A stretch of DNA of 64,000 bases. It comes from an uncultured Clostridia bacterium (GTDB taxonomy: Bacteria > Bacillota > Clostridia > Christensenellales > Aristaeellaceae). The notes under the pieces are model-generated. The model did not search any database. It was not told where the DNA came from and worked only from the letters and a program-made list of their open reading frames with translations. A program made the position numbers and the translations under genes. Position 1 is the stretch's first letter; every line of letters begins with the position of its first letter. The stretch is taken from NCBI GenBank assembly GCA_947624355.1, contig CANQKI010000003.1:1-64000 (forward strand), read 5' to 3'. Shown piece by piece: positions 1-10,344 of this stretch.

Positions 1-354
1 TCGCCGTACCCGCATTCGCGGCCCGGTCAGCTACAATCATTGTACCATATTTTTTCCAATCATCAAGGGGCAAATTATCCAAAAAACAAGAAATCTTTCA
101 GTTCTGTGTCGTCCGGCTCCGCCGCATCCGCCGAACCCGCACGGGCACGGAAAAATGCAGGATGCCCGCCATGTCCCCTTTTTTGTTTTTATTCATGTCC
201 TTTTCATTCTCCACTTGACCTTCCTCCTTTTTACGTAGGATGCCCCGGAAAATAATGCGTCATGCGGGGAAGGCCGTTTCGACAAAATGTGACTTATTGT
301 ATGTAGATTTATTGTATGAACATTCCTTATAATGGAAAAGTTGGAGGGCCTGAA

Positions 355-606
355 ATGGATATTGTCAAAGTATTCGGAACCAATGTGCGCAAGTACCGAA
401 AATTGGCCGGCCTGTCCCAGGAGGCCTTCGCCGAAAAATGCGGGCTGCACAGAACGTATATCAGCGCGGTGGAATGCTGCCGCCGCAGCATTTCCCTGGA
501 AAATATTCAAAGGATTGCCGACGCGCTGCAGGTGGATACCTATCGGCTGTTTCTTGAAAATACGCAGGCGGCAGGAGGGCAGGAAGATGGATTCGGTCTT
601 CAATAA
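355..606 (+). CDS. XRE-family HTH regulator (C-protein-like)
   Basis: ORF 316..606; GGAGGG just upstream of the ATG at 355; HTH motif SQEAFAEKCGLHRTYISAVE...SLENIQRIADAL. Confidence 0.85.
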   Translation: MDIVKVFGTNVRKYRKLAGLSQEAFAEKCGLHRTYISAVECCRRSISLENIQRIADALQVDTYRLFLENTQAAGGQEDGFGLQ

Positions 607-1174
607 ATGGGAAATAACCGAAAACGAGTTTACCAAAATCGTGGGCGAAAATCCCTCCCTGCGGGGCTTTGTGTTCGGGTACGTGAGCGAATACAAGGTG
701 CGCGCGTACCTGGAAGAATGCGCGGGCATCACCAACATTAAAAAATACGACGATCACGACCGGCAGACCAAGGGCTTCCTCTCCTTCCAGTACAAGGGCC
801 GGGAATTCAAGGCGGAAGTCAAATCGCTGCAGACCAATTCGGTGATCCAGCGGGCAGAAGGAGATTGGAAGGGCCGCTTCCAGTGCGACGCCAGCGACAA
901 GCGCAACGTGATTTTGCCCAACGGCCATGTGGTGAATACCACCTGCCTCACGGTTGGCGAATTTGACATTGTGGCCGTGAGCCTGTTCGCTTTCGGCGAT
1001 ACCTGGCGCTTCGCTTTCGCCAAAAACGAAGACCTCCCCCACCCCAACCGGCGGGCCAAGAACGTGGAAGTGGAGGACCGGGAATACCTCATCAAGTCCA
1101 TGATCGATATCACCTGGCCCCTCCAGGCCCCCTTTACCGACAATCTGTACGAATTACTGGATACCATCCCGTAA
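587..1174 (+). CDS. PD-(D/E)XK-like putative restriction endonuclease/nuclease
   Basis: In-frame ATG at 587 overlapping the HTH gene by 20 nt; KYDDHD...FKAEVKS resembles a D...ExK nuclease core. Confidence 0.6.
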   Translation: MDSVFNKWEITENEFTKIVGENPSLRGFVFGYVSEYKVRAYLEECAGITNIKKYDDHDRQTKGFLSFQYKGREFKAEVKSLQTNSVIQRAEGDWKGRFQCDASDKRNVILPNGHVVNTTCLTVGEFDIVAVSLFAFGDTWRFAFAKNEDLPHPNRRAKNVEVEDREYLIKSMIDITWPLQAPFTDNLYELLDTIP

Positions 1175-1180
1175 ACAGAG

Positions 1181-1209
1181 AAAGCAGACGAAAACCGTCT
1201 GCTTTTTGC
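1181..1209 (+). terminator. Rho-independent terminator
   Basis: AGCAGACG-AAAAC-CGTCTGCT followed by TTTTT. Confidence 0.8.
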
Positions 1210-1258
1210 GTACAGAAAGTGTATGTTAAAAATACTCCGGCAGGCAAAGAGGAAGCCG

Positions 1259-1909
1259 TCAGCGTGCAAGCAGGGTGGAAGTTGCTTTCCAGTTTCCCAT
1301 AATCCGCACATCCGAAAAGCCAGCTTTCTTTAATACCTCTATTTCATGTTCCACTGTCAGCGGCGTGTCATAGTGATATAACGCATGGGGTTCAAGGCCC
1401 TGCCCGCTTTTCAGCCTTTCCAGTTCGAAAAAGTAAAAGCGTTCTGCTTCCTCCGATTCCGCGAAATAATCTGTCAAAACAAAATATCCGCTGTCGGTCA
1501 GGGCGGCATGCAGTTTCCGATACAGTTTCAGCTTTTGCGCGGCGGTGAAGTGATGGAGCGATTCGACGGATACGGCTGCGTCAAAGCGGTTTGCTCCAAA
1601 CAGAACATCGAAATAAGAACCGCAAATCAGGTTGATTTTACGGTTCGCAAATTTCCGTTTCAGGGCTGCCAGCATATCGGCGGACAAATCAATTCCCACC
1701 ACGGACGCGCTGCCGTTCAGGGCGAAATAGTATTCAAGTTCAAGCCCTGTACCGCAGCCCAAATCAAGCACATTTACTTCCTGTTCCAACGGAAGCAAGG
1801 CTGCCGTACAGGGATAAAATTCCTGTGCGCCTTCAATTTCCGTCATCATATGTTCGTCGTATCCGTTCAAACGGGCGGCGAAAAAAGCGTCCATTTTCTC
1901 AAGTTTCAT
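1259..1909 (-). CDS. Class I SAM-dependent methyltransferase
   Basis: VNVLDLGCGTGLELEYY motif I; small-molecule type methyltransferase. Confidence 0.85.
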   Translation of the reverse strand: MKLEKMDAFFAARLNGYDEHMMTEIEGAQEFYPCTAALLPLEQEVNVLDLGCGTGLELEYYFALNGSASVVGIDLSADMLAALKRKFANRKINLICGSYFDVLFGANRFDAAVSVESLHHFTAAQKLKLYRKLHAALTDSGYFVLTDYFAESEEAERFYFFELERLKSGQGLEPHALYHYDTPLTVEHEIEVLKKAGFSDVRIMGNWKATSTLLAR

Positions 1910-1998
1910 AAAATCCTCACGAAACTGCGGTTGATCTCCCGGGCCTTCCTGTCAGCGCAGTCCCTTCCGGGCTGCCTTTTCATTTTCGCAACGCAATG

Positions 1999-2712
1999 TC
2001 AGGCGGTTTTGCGGAACACCAGAAAATAGGAATGGTTTTTCCGGGCGTGCACCTGCTTTTGCAGCCGGGAAACGCTGGGGCGGTTATTGCGCATCATGAT
2101 GAAGAGATCTTCCACCTTCAGGCCGTGCCGGCAATATTCGTTGATGATTTCCACATGGGTCAGGTGCTGCTTGTTAGCGCTTACCTCGTCCTGGCATTTC
2201 ACGATCAGGATGCCGCCCTTCCGGAGCACCCGCAGGGCCTCGCACCCCGCGCTGAAATACATATCCAGCACCGCGCCATGGTAGCGGGGGGCGCCGGTAG
2301 GCTGATCGTACACGCTGCCGTCCGAATAGGCGTCACGGAAGGAGGAATAATTCCCGCCTCCCGCCAGATGCTCCGAATTCCGGCGGTAAAAACCCTCCAT
2401 ATACGGCGGATCGATCACCACGCAGTCCATGGATTGATCTCCATAGGGCAGGTTCCGGCAGTCGACCCCCGTTTTGATGTCCGAAAAATGCAAGGTATAT
2501 TTGGATTTATCCACCTTTTTCCAAAAAACGCCCCGGCCATAGGTCACGTCGGCCACTTCCGCCCCTTCCCGCACATACAATTGCAGAATCAGAGGGAAAA
2601 TATCTTCATTATTTTGCATGTAGGCAGAGAAAACAAGATTTGTACTGGGCTGCCCCGAAGCAGCCCTTCTTTTGATTTCGGCCATCTGCCGCTTCCGCTC
2701 CTTCCGGCGCAC
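1999..2712 (-). CDS. Site-specific DNA methyltransferase (DPPY, N4/N6 amino type)
   Basis: [13 protein letters not shown] motif IV and [14 protein letters not shown] motif I-like. Confidence 0.8.
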   Translation of the reverse strand: MRRKERKRQMAEIKRRAASGQPSTNLVFSAYMQNNEDIFPLILQLYVREGAEVADVTYGRGVFWKKVDKSKYTLHFSDIKTGVDCRNLPYGDQSMDCVVIDPPYMEGFYRRNSEHLAGGGNYSSFRDAYSDGSVYDQPTGAPRYHGAVLDMYFSAGCEALRVLRKGGILIVKCQDEVSANKQHLTHVEIINEYCRHGLKVEDLFIMMRNNRPSVSRLQKQVHARKNHSYFLVFRKTA

Positions 2713-2882
2713 GGTTGCCCTTCAGCGTCAGCCCGCAAGCGCCGGGCGCTTCGCGGCGCATTTCCGTCCGCGTTTTCCGAAGGCGGCGGCAAATCAAAAA
2801 ATCGCCGCAAAGCCCCGAAAATTCAAGTGCTATTATAATCCATCGGCGGCCAAAAATCAAGGGACGGCCCCTGCGGAAGATT

Positions 2883-3719
2883 TCACTGCACCCGCTGCCA
2901 GAGGGTCCAGTACCCCTTTCCTTCCCGGCCCGGCTGGTAGCGGTAGCCGGGCAGCGGCGCGGGAGCCTGATATGGAGAGCCCGGCACGGCGTACGCCACC
3001 TGCACCACCCGGCTGTCCCGGGCCAGGTAGCCCACGGCGCAGTAGGGAACCGTTCGAAGCGGCGAAGGAGCCCGGACAAAGCGCCAGCCAGGCGCGTCAA
3101 AGGGCGCAATGGGCGGGCATTCGTCAAAATACGGCTTCAGCCCGGCGGCGGCTTCCGGCCAATCCAGCGCGGGCAGGGTATCGACGGCCTCCGCGTCCGT
3201 TTCCGGGCGCAGGTGCCACTTTTCTTCTTCCACCTCTCCCCGGGGTGCTTCCGCCGGACGCGGAGTTTCCGCCAGTGTCTCCTGCGCAGCTTCCGCTGGT
3301 TCCGTCGTCCTTGCTTCTTTCGCCGGTTCCGCGGTGTTCGGCGCGGCGGATACCTCCGTCACCGGGGTTATCTTCACCGGTTCTTCCCGTCCGGGGGGCT
3401 CTTCATTGCCCTTTCGCAGCCATTCCGCGGCCCGGAGGCGGAGCTGGCCTTCTTCCGGCCCGTCCTCCCAAAGCAGGATTTTGCTTTCGTTCGTTACGAA
3501 CAGGGCCCCCTCCCCCGCGTACCGGAGGCGAATGTTTCCCCGTCCGTCCGCCGTTCCCCGGGCGCACGGGACGACCCGGCCGGCATCCATTCTGTACAGC
3601 CCTACTTCCTCGCCGGGCGGCAGGCCCCTGGCCTCCGCTACCCCCTGATTTCCGTCTCCCCGGGCGTATCCCGCCGCGCCGCCGCGCCCCCGCAGCATTC
3701 TGTATTGCCTTTCCATCAC
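2883..3719 (-). CDS. Hypothetical protein, two conserved-looking ends joined by a Pro/Glu/Ala-rich linker
   Basis: Long ORF with low-complexity middle and GYRYQPGREGKGYWTLWQRVQ tail. Confidence 0.6.
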   Translation of the reverse strand: MMERQYRMLRGRGGAAGYARGDGNQGVAEARGLPPGEEVGLYRMDAGRVVPCARGTADGRGNIRLRYAGEGALFVTNESKILLWEDGPEEGQLRLRAAEWLRKGNEEPPGREEPVKITPVTEVSAAPNTAEPAKEARTTEPAEAAQETLAETPRPAEAPRGEVEEEKWHLRPETDAEAVDTLPALDWPEAAAGLKPYFDECPPIAPFDAPGWRFVRAPSPLRTVPYCAVGYLARDSRVVQVAYAVPGSPYQAPAPLPGYRYQPGREGKGYWTLWQRVQ

Positions 3720-3850
3720 GATCCCTCCCTGTTTCCATCCTATGACCGTGGAAAGAAGGATATGGCCGCCCCGGTTCGCCCGTTTTTTTCGGTTGCGCGA
3801 AAGCGGAATTTCGATTATAATGAAGGGTGAAACAAAGAAAGGAGCCCTTT

Positions 3851-4612
3851 ATGCGCATTCTGATTACCAATGACGACGGCATCGCCTCCGCGGGCCTGAA
3901 AGCCCTTGCCGATGCGGCCGCACAACGGGGCCACGAGATTTTTATCAGCGCCCCCAGCAGCCAGTGCAGCGCCAACAGCCAGCACATCACCCTTACCACC
4001 CCCCTCATCGTCCATAAGCGCCCCTGGCCGGACGCCGAGGCCTTTGCCGTGGACGGCACGCCTTCCGACTGCGTGCGCGTGGCCCCCTGCATGACGGATA
4101 AACCCTTTGACTTCTGCCTTTCGGGCATCAATCACGGGGAAAACGCCGGGGCCGCCGTCTATTACAGCGGAACCTGCGCCGCCGCCCGGGAGGCCGCCAC
4201 CCTGCACATCCCGGCCATGGCGGTATCCATTGTGCGGGACGAAACGGACGAAATGCGTGCCGCCCTGGCAAAAATGGCGGTGGATCTGATGGAAAAAATC
4301 AAGGACGTACCCCTGCCGCCCTTCGGCTTTTTCAATCTGAACGCCCCGGCCCTGCCGCCCGAAACCTGGAAGCCCTTGCAGGTGTGCCCCCTCTCCCAGG
4401 CCTATTACCTGGACACCTATGAACGCCGGGTGAGCCCTTACGGCACCACCTATTTCTGGCTGGATTCCAACGACACCTCCGGCCTGCCCATGGAGCCCAT
4501 CGAGCCTGGCAGCGATTACGCCTATCTGAAGGATGGCCATGTGACGTTTACCATCGTGGGGGCTTTTGGAAATCACAACGAGCTTTTGAAGGAAAAAATG
4601 CAGGAAGCATAA
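3851..4612 (+). CDS. surE: 5'/3'-nucleotidase SurE
   Basis: MRILITNDDGIASAGLKAL N-terminus; SGINHGENAG. Confidence 0.95.
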   Translation: MRILITNDDGIASAGLKALADAAAQRGHEIFISAPSSQCSANSQHITLTTPLIVHKRPWPDAEAFAVDGTPSDCVRVAPCMTDKPFDFCLSGINHGENAGAAVYYSGTCAAAREAATLHIPAMAVSIVRDETDEMRAALAKMAVDLMEKIKDVPLPPFGFFNLNAPALPPETWKPLQVCPLSQAYYLDTYERRVSPYGTTYFWLDSNDTSGLPMEPIEPGSDYAYLKDGHVTFTIVGAFGNHNELLKEKMQEA

Positions 4613-4688
4613 GATAAGTCTTGCATTTTTCCCTGTTTTGCCTGTATAATAAGGGGCGTATGATTCCTTCCGATGAATCGAGGCAAGT

Positions 4689-5555
4689 ATGGAAAACACG
4701 CACGATCTGATTGACAGGCTCAACCTCAGCGGCAGGCGCCTGAGCAAAAGCCACCGGCGGATTGCCGATTTTATTGTGAATCATTACGACAAGGCCGTGT
4801 TCATGACGGCGTCCGCCCTGGGCGACAGCGTGGGCGTGAGCGAAAGCACGGTGGTCCGCTTCGCCATGGCCATGGGATACGAGGGGTATCCGCAATTGCA
4901 GCATTCCCTGCAGGAATTGGCCCGGCACCGGCTCACCAACCTGCAGCGGTTTGAAATGAGCGGCGATATGGACGAGGCGGACGTGCTGCCCTCCTCCCTC
5001 AAGGCCGATATGCTCAATATCCGCCGCACGGCCGAGCAGATTGACGGAAAGACCTTTGCCGACGTGGTGGCCCGCCTCCTTTCGGCGGACACCATTTACG
5101 TGCTGGGCATGCGCTCGGCCGCGCCCCTGGCCCAGTTTTTCGGCCATTATCTGCAGTTTATTTTCCAGGACGTGCGGGTCATCGCCGCCTCCAGTGACGA
5201 CGTGTTTGAGGCCATCGCCCGCATCCGCAAAACGGACGTGCTGGTGGGTATCAGCTTCCCCCGCTACTCCAGCCGTACCCTGGAGGCCATGCGCTTCGCC
5301 CATGAAAGCGGCGCCCAGGTCATCGGCCTGACGGACGGGCCCATGAGCCCTTTGCACCAGGAGGCGGACGTGTGCCTTTCCGCCCGGACGGACGTGAATT
5401 CCTTCGTGGATTCCATGGTGGCCCCCATGTCGGTCATCAACGCGCTGCTGGCCGCCCTCGCCCTCAAAAAGCGGGATGAGCTCAGCCGCCACTTCTCCCG
5501 ATTGGAAGATATCTGGAGCGCCCACAGCGTATATGTGGGCAAGGAAAACCCGTAA
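4689..5555 (+). CDS. MurR/RpiR family transcriptional regulator
   Basis: N-terminal HTH plus SIS-like domain. Confidence 0.9.
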   Translation: MENTHDLIDRLNLSGRRLSKSHRRIADFIVNHYDKAVFMTASALGDSVGVSESTVVRFAMAMGYEGYPQLQHSLQELARHRLTNLQRFEMSGDMDEADVLPSSLKADMLNIRRTAEQIDGKTFADVVARLLSADTIYVLGMRSAAPLAQFFGHYLQFIFQDVRVIAASSDDVFEAIARIRKTDVLVGISFPRYSSRTLEAMRFAHESGAQVIGLTDGPMSPLHQEADVCLSARTDVNSFVDSMVAPMSVINALLAALALKKRDELSRHFSRLEDIWSAHSVYVGKENP

Positions 5556-5585
5556 TTTCGCGGAAACTTGGGAGGTCTTGCTCCA

Positions 5586-6842
5586 TTGACCCCGGAAAAT
5601 GAAGTAATTGTCATCGGCGGAGGCGCGGCCGGTATGCTGGCCGCGCTGTTTGCGTCGCGGGCCGGGGCCACGGTCACGCTGCTGGAACGCAACGAAAAAC
5701 TGGGCAAAAAACTGTATATCACGGGCAAGGGCCGCTGCAACGTGACCAACCAGTGCGACACGGATGAATTTCTGCAAAACGTGCCCCGGAACCCCCGGTT
5801 TCTCTACAGCGCCCTGCGCTGCCTGAACCCGGACGGGATGCGGGCGCTGCTGCGGGAGCTGGGCTGCGAAACCAAAGAGGAACGGGGCCGCAGGGTATTC
5901 CCCGTATCGGACAAGGCCAGCGATGTGACCCGCGCCCTGGAAAGGGGCCTGCGGCAAGCGGGGGTGCGCATTTTGCTGAACACCCGGGTCAGGCAGCTGG
6001 TCATGGCGGAAAAAAGCGTGACAGGCGTGCAGCTGGAGGACGGGCGGACGCTGCCCTGCGGCGCGGTGGTTGTGGCCACGGGAGGGCTTTCCTACCCTTC
6101 CACCGGCTCCACCGGCGACGGCCTTCGCTTCGCCCGGGAAACGGGCCACAGCCTGGTTCCCTGCCGGCCTTCCCTGGTGGGCCTTGTGACAAAGGAAGCG
6201 TGGCCCCAGGCGCTTCAGGGGCTTTCTTTGAAAAACATTTGCCTTACGGGCCTGTCCTGTGGTAAAATATTATACTCCGAACTGGGCGAAATGCTTTTTA
6301 CCCACTTCGGGATTTCCGGTCCCCTGGCCCTGGAGCTTTCATCGCATTTGCCCGAAAACGGCCGGGGTGAAATCTTCCTCGATCTCAAGCCGGGCCTGAC
6401 CGAGGAACAGTTGACCCGGCGGCTGAGCCGGGATTTTGCCGCGGCGGGCAAAAAGAAACTGGCCACCGTAATGCAGGGGCTGCTGCCCATGCGGTTAGCC
6501 GCCATCTTCCCCGGGCTGTGCCGGGTGGACGGGGAACAAACGTGCAGCCAGGTTCCCGCCCAGAACCGGGCGAAAATCGTGCACACCCTCAAATGCCTGC
6601 CCCTGACCGTAACCGGCACGCGGCCCATCGATGAGGCCGTGATTACCCGGGGCGGCGTGGACGTGCGCATGATCAATCCCGCCGTTATGGCCTCCCGCAT
6701 TACGGACGGGCTGTATTTCGCGGGGGAAGTGATCGACGTGGACGCCCACACCGGGGGCTATAACCTGCAGATTGCTTTCTCCACCGGCGCCCTGGCCGGC
6801 AAAAGCGCGGCGGGCTATCTTGAAAAAAGGACGGCGAAGTGA
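5586..6842 (+). CDS. NAD(P)/FAD-dependent oxidoreductase (HI0933/YhiN-like)
   Basis: VIVIGGGAAGMLAALFASRAGATVTLLERNEKLGKKLYITGKGRCNVTN; TTG start with GGGAGG RBS. Confidence 0.9.
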   Translation: MTPENEVIVIGGGAAGMLAALFASRAGATVTLLERNEKLGKKLYITGKGRCNVTNQCDTDEFLQNVPRNPRFLYSALRCLNPDGMRALLRELGCETKEERGRRVFPVSDKASDVTRALERGLRQAGVRILLNTRVRQLVMAEKSVTGVQLEDGRTLPCGAVVVATGGLSYPSTGSTGDGLRFARETGHSLVPCRPSLVGLVTKEAWPQALQGLSLKNICLTGLSCGKILYSELGEMLFTHFGISGPLALELSSHLPENGRGEIFLDLKPGLTEEQLTRRLSRDFAAAGKKKLATVMQGLLPMRLAAIFPGLCRVDGEQTCSQVPAQNRAKIVHTLKCLPLTVTGTRPIDEAVITRGGVDVRMINPAVMASRITDGLYFAGEVIDVDAHTGGYNLQIAFSTGALAGKSAAGYLEKRTAK

Positions 6843-6848
6843 ACGCCT

Positions 6849-7820
6849 ATGCAGTACATTGTATTGGACCTGGAATGGAATCAGCCGATCTCCTATAATT
6901 CCACGGCGTACAAGAGCGTGGGGAGCAAGCTGCTCTTTGAAATGATCCAGATCGGCGCGGTGAAGGTGAACGAGAAATTCGAAATCGTGGATTCCTTCAG
7001 CGTGCTGATCCGCCCCCGGCACTACGTCCGGCTGCATCCGCGCATTGCCAGGATTACCCACATCACCCAGGAGGAGCTGGAAAAAGCCCCCGATTTCAAC
7101 GAAGCCGTGGAGGCCTTTGCCGCCTGGTGCGGCGACGATTATGCCCTGCTCACCTGGGGGTGCGACGACGTTTCGGTGCTGGCCCAGAACATGAGCTTTT
7201 TCGAATGCAATGTGAAGCTGGCCGGTTTTTACGATATCCAGCGGCTCTTTGGGGAAGTGATCGGCAACAAAAAGGAGCGCCAGGGGCTCAAGGCCGCCAT
7301 GGAGCACTTTGAAATTTCCCCCGATGAGGAAACCATGCCCTTCCACAACGCCGTAAACGACGCGTATTACACCGCCCTGGTCTTTGCCCGTCTCCCCGAC
7401 CCCAACAAGGTGCTGGAATACCCGCAAAGCCCCCGGAAGCTGCGTCACCTGAACCGCGCCAGGAAGGAAAGCCAGGCGATTCTGCGGGTGCGTTCCATGA
7501 AGGACGCCATGCGCAGCGCCGCCGTGCTCAATCCCCCCTGCCCTATCTGCGGAAAAAAGCTGCCCCTGCCCGAGGATGAAGGCTATATTCCCCAGGGGGA
7601 AAACAAGTGGATGGCTTTGGCGGACTGTCCCCAGCACGGGTTGGTTTTTGTCCGGCTGCAGTTTGGCAAAAACGACGACGGCAAGCGCATCATGACCCGC
7701 AGCACCTCCCTTTCCGAAGAACAAAGCGCCCCCTACGTGCACACCAAGCACCTGCAGTGGCGGCAGAAAGCGGCCATCCTGAAGGAAAAGGAAGCGGCAG
7801 AAACCAAAACGGAAGCCTGA
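6849..7820 (+). CDS. DEDDh 3'-5' exonuclease family protein
   Basis: YIVLDLEWNQP...HITQEELEKAPDF...HNAVNDAYYTALV. Confidence 0.85.
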   Translation: MQYIVLDLEWNQPISYNSTAYKSVGSKLLFEMIQIGAVKVNEKFEIVDSFSVLIRPRHYVRLHPRIARITHITQEELEKAPDFNEAVEAFAAWCGDDYALLTWGCDDVSVLAQNMSFFECNVKLAGFYDIQRLFGEVIGNKKERQGLKAAMEHFEISPDEETMPFHNAVNDAYYTALVFARLPDPNKVLEYPQSPRKLRHLNRARKESQAILRVRSMKDAMRSAAVLNPPCPICGKKLPLPEDEGYIPQGENKWMALADCPQHGLVFVRLQFGKNDDGKRIMTRSTSLSEEQSAPYVHTKHLQWRQKAAILKEKEAAETKTEA

Positions 7821-7961
7821 CAATCGCAAAAATGGACTTCCCTCCATGAAATCAACGCGGCAAAAGGCCGCGTTTGGAAGTATCCCCTTTTTTACCGACC
7901 CCATAATACTTTGAACGTTTGACCTGCGGAACCCCACCGCTGAAGAAAGGAGAAGAAATTG

Positions 7962-9608
7962 ATGTACATTCAAATGCTGAACAGACAACAGGAATTTCCC
8001 GCCCCCTGCACGGTGCTGGAAATCATCCGCGCCATGGCCCCGGAGGAAGAAAAAACGGCCCTGGGCTGCTTTTGCGGCGGAAAGTCGCTGGAACTGAACG
8101 AAGTGGTTTCGGAATCCTGCGCCCTGCACCCCATCACCTTCCAGAATGAGGAAGGCCGCCGCATTTACGAGCGTTCCCTTCGCTTCGTACTGCTTTTGGC
8201 CGTGCACCGGGTGCTCCCCGGGCTTCATGTGCGCATCGAGCATTCCATCGGCTACGGCGTATATATGCGCCTGATGGAACGGGACCTGACCGACGGAGAC
8301 ATTGCCGCCCTCCAGGCCGAAATGGAAAAAATCGTAAAGGAAAATTTGCCCTTCGTCCGGCAAAAGTGGGACAGGGAGCAGGCCATCCGGTACTTTGACG
8401 CCGAGGGCGAGCATGACACCGCCCGTCTGCTTTCCTACCGTCCCTATGATTATTTCAACGTTTACCAGTGCGGCGGCATGAGCGAATATTTTTACGGGGC
8501 CATGCTGCCCTCCACCGGCTATGTGTCCGCCTTCCGGATGATTCCCCATCTGCCCGGCATGGTGATGCAGATGCCCGGGCCCAAGAATCCCGCCGTGCCG
8601 GCGCCCTTCCATCCCCTGCCCAAGCATCTGCAGGCCTTTGCCCAGTCCAACCACTGGTGCGACATTCTGGGCTGCAAAAACGCCGCCGACCTCAACGACA
8701 TGACCGTCAGCGGCCGCCTGCCCGAATTCATCCGCATCAACGAAGCGCTGCACGATAAATCCATCGGCGAAATTGCCGACGGTATCCGGCAGAAGGGCGC
8801 CAAGGCCGTATTTGTGGCCGGCCCTTCCTCCAGCGGCAAGACCACCTTTGCCAACCGCCTGTGCATTCATCTGCGGGTGCTGGGCCTGCGCCCGGTGCTC
8901 ATTTCCCTGGACGATTTCTACCTGGACCGGGACGTGCTGCCCCTGGAGGCGGACGGCAAGCCCGATCTGGAGGCCCTGTCCGCCCTGGATGTGCCCCTGC
9001 TGCGCGGGTGCCTGAAGGGCTTGCTGGAAGGGGAAGAAGTGCAGATGCCCTCCTTTGATTTCACCGTAAGCAAGCGGAACCTGAACGGCTGGCGGCCCCT
9101 GAAGCTGGAAAACGACCAGGTGCTGGTGATGGAGGGCATCCACGGCCTGAATCCCGCCCTGCACGAGGGGTTTGACCCGCACCTGCTGGCCAAGGTGTAT
9201 ATCAGCGAGCTGACCTGCCTGAACCTGGATAACCACAACCGCATCCGCACCACGGACGCCCGGCTGCTGCGCCGCATCGTGCGGGATCATCAGTTCCGCT
9301 GCACGCCCCCCGAGGAAACGCTTGACATGTGGAACAGCGTGCGCCGGGGCGAGGAAAAATGGATTTTCCCCTATCAGGAACAGGCGGATTTCGTATTCAA
9401 TTCGGCCCTGCACTATGAACTGCCCGTGCTGAAGCGGTATGCCTATGACCTGCTCAAGGAAATCAAACCCGATAATCCGGTGTACCTTTCCTCCCGCAGG
9501 CTGCTCAAGATTCTGCATTACATTCTGCCCGCCCCCGAAAACGCGCTGCAGGAAATTCCGCCCCTGTCCCTGCTGCGGGAATTCATCGGCGGCTGCACCC
9601 TGTACTGA
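7962..9608 (+). CDS. Nucleoside (uridine) kinase with N-terminal ThrRS-like region
   Basis: P-loop VFVAGPSSSGKTTFANRL; RRIVRDHQFRC. Confidence 0.88.
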   Translation: MYIQMLNRQQEFPAPCTVLEIIRAMAPEEEKTALGCFCGGKSLELNEVVSESCALHPITFQNEEGRRIYERSLRFVLLLAVHRVLPGLHVRIEHSIGYGVYMRLMERDLTDGDIAALQAEMEKIVKENLPFVRQKWDREQAIRYFDAEGEHDTARLLSYRPYDYFNVYQCGGMSEYFYGAMLPSTGYVSAFRMIPHLPGMVMQMPGPKNPAVPAPFHPLPKHLQAFAQSNHWCDILGCKNAADLNDMTVSGRLPEFIRINEALHDKSIGEIADGIRQKGAKAVFVAGPSSSGKTTFANRLCIHLRVLGLRPVLISLDDFYLDRDVLPLEADGKPDLEALSALDVPLLRGCLKGLLEGEEVQMPSFDFTVSKRNLNGWRPLKLENDQVLVMEGIHGLNPALHEGFDPHLLAKVYISELTCLNLDNHNRIRTTDARLLRRIVRDHQFRCTPPEETLDMWNSVRRGEEKWIFPYQEQADFVFNSALHYELPVLKRYAYDLLKEIKPDNPVYLSSRRLLKILHYILPAPENALQEIPPLSLLREFIGGCTLY

Positions 9609-9628
9609 CCGACGGATAGGAGGCACAT

Positions 9629-10285
9629 ATGATTCTCAAAGGCGCAACCGTTAATTTTCTCGGCGACAGCATCACGGAGGGCGCAGGCGCGTCCTGCCTG
9701 GAAAAATGCTACGTTTCCGTGCTGGAAAAGGAATTCGGCCTCAAAAAGGCCAATAATTACGGCATCGGCGGCACCCGCATCGCCCGTCAGCCCGTCGTGA
9801 CCGACAGCCCCTTCGACCAGGACTACTGCATGCGGATGAGTACCATGGACGAAAATGCCGACGCGGTGGTGGTATTCGGCGGCACCAACGATTTCGGTCA
9901 CGGCCTGGCGCCCCTGGGCGTGCCCACCGACCGCACCCCCGACACCTTCTGGGGCGCGTGCCATTACCTGATGGACGGGCTGATGAGCCGCTATGTGGGC
10001 AAGCCCGTAATGATTATCACGCCCCTGCACCGGCTGGGGGAGGAAAACCCCAAGGGCGACGGCGGCAAGCCCGCCAGCGTAGCCCCGCTCCGGGTGTACC
10101 GGGACATTCTGATTTCCGTGGCGCAGTATTACGGCCTGCCCGTGCTGGACCTCTACAGCGTCAGCGGCATGCAGCCCGCCAACCCCGTCTGCCGGGAGCG
10201 CCTCATGCCCGACGGCCTGCACCCCAGCGACGAGGGCCACGCCATCCTGGCCCGGAAAATCGGACTGTTTTTGCAAACCTTATAA
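9629..10285 (+). CDS. SGNH/GDSL hydrolase
   Basis: VNFLGDSITEGAGAS; GGTNDFGHG; DGLHPSDEGH. Confidence 0.9.
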   Translation: MILKGATVNFLGDSITEGAGASCLEKCYVSVLEKEFGLKKANNYGIGGTRIARQPVVTDSPFDQDYCMRMSTMDENADAVVVFGGTNDFGHGLAPLGVPTDRTPDTFWGACHYLMDGLMSRYVGKPVMIITPLHRLGEENPKGDGGKPASVAPLRVYRDILISVAQYYGLPVLDLYSVSGMQPANPVCRERLMPDGLHPSDEGHAILARKIGLFLQTL

Positions 10286-10290
10286 ATAAT

Positions 10291-10335
10291 GCAAAAAAGC
10301 TTCACAAGGCGTTCTGCTTTGCGAAGCTTTTCGTT
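10291..10335. terminator. Bidirectional terminator between convergent genes
   Basis: AAAAGCTTC ... GAAGCTTTT stem between stops at 10285 (+) and 10345 (-). Confidence 0.7.
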
Positions 10336-10344
10336 TGCCTGGTT

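Noticed and set aside
40-255. 71-aa ORF at the window start
   Set aside because: Low complexity, no RBS or recognisable domain.
6495-9626. 1043-aa minus-strand ORF
   Set aside because: Antisense to well-supported exonuclease and nucleoside kinase genes; low-complexity His/Gly/Gln-rich translation typical of antisense frames in GC-rich DNA.
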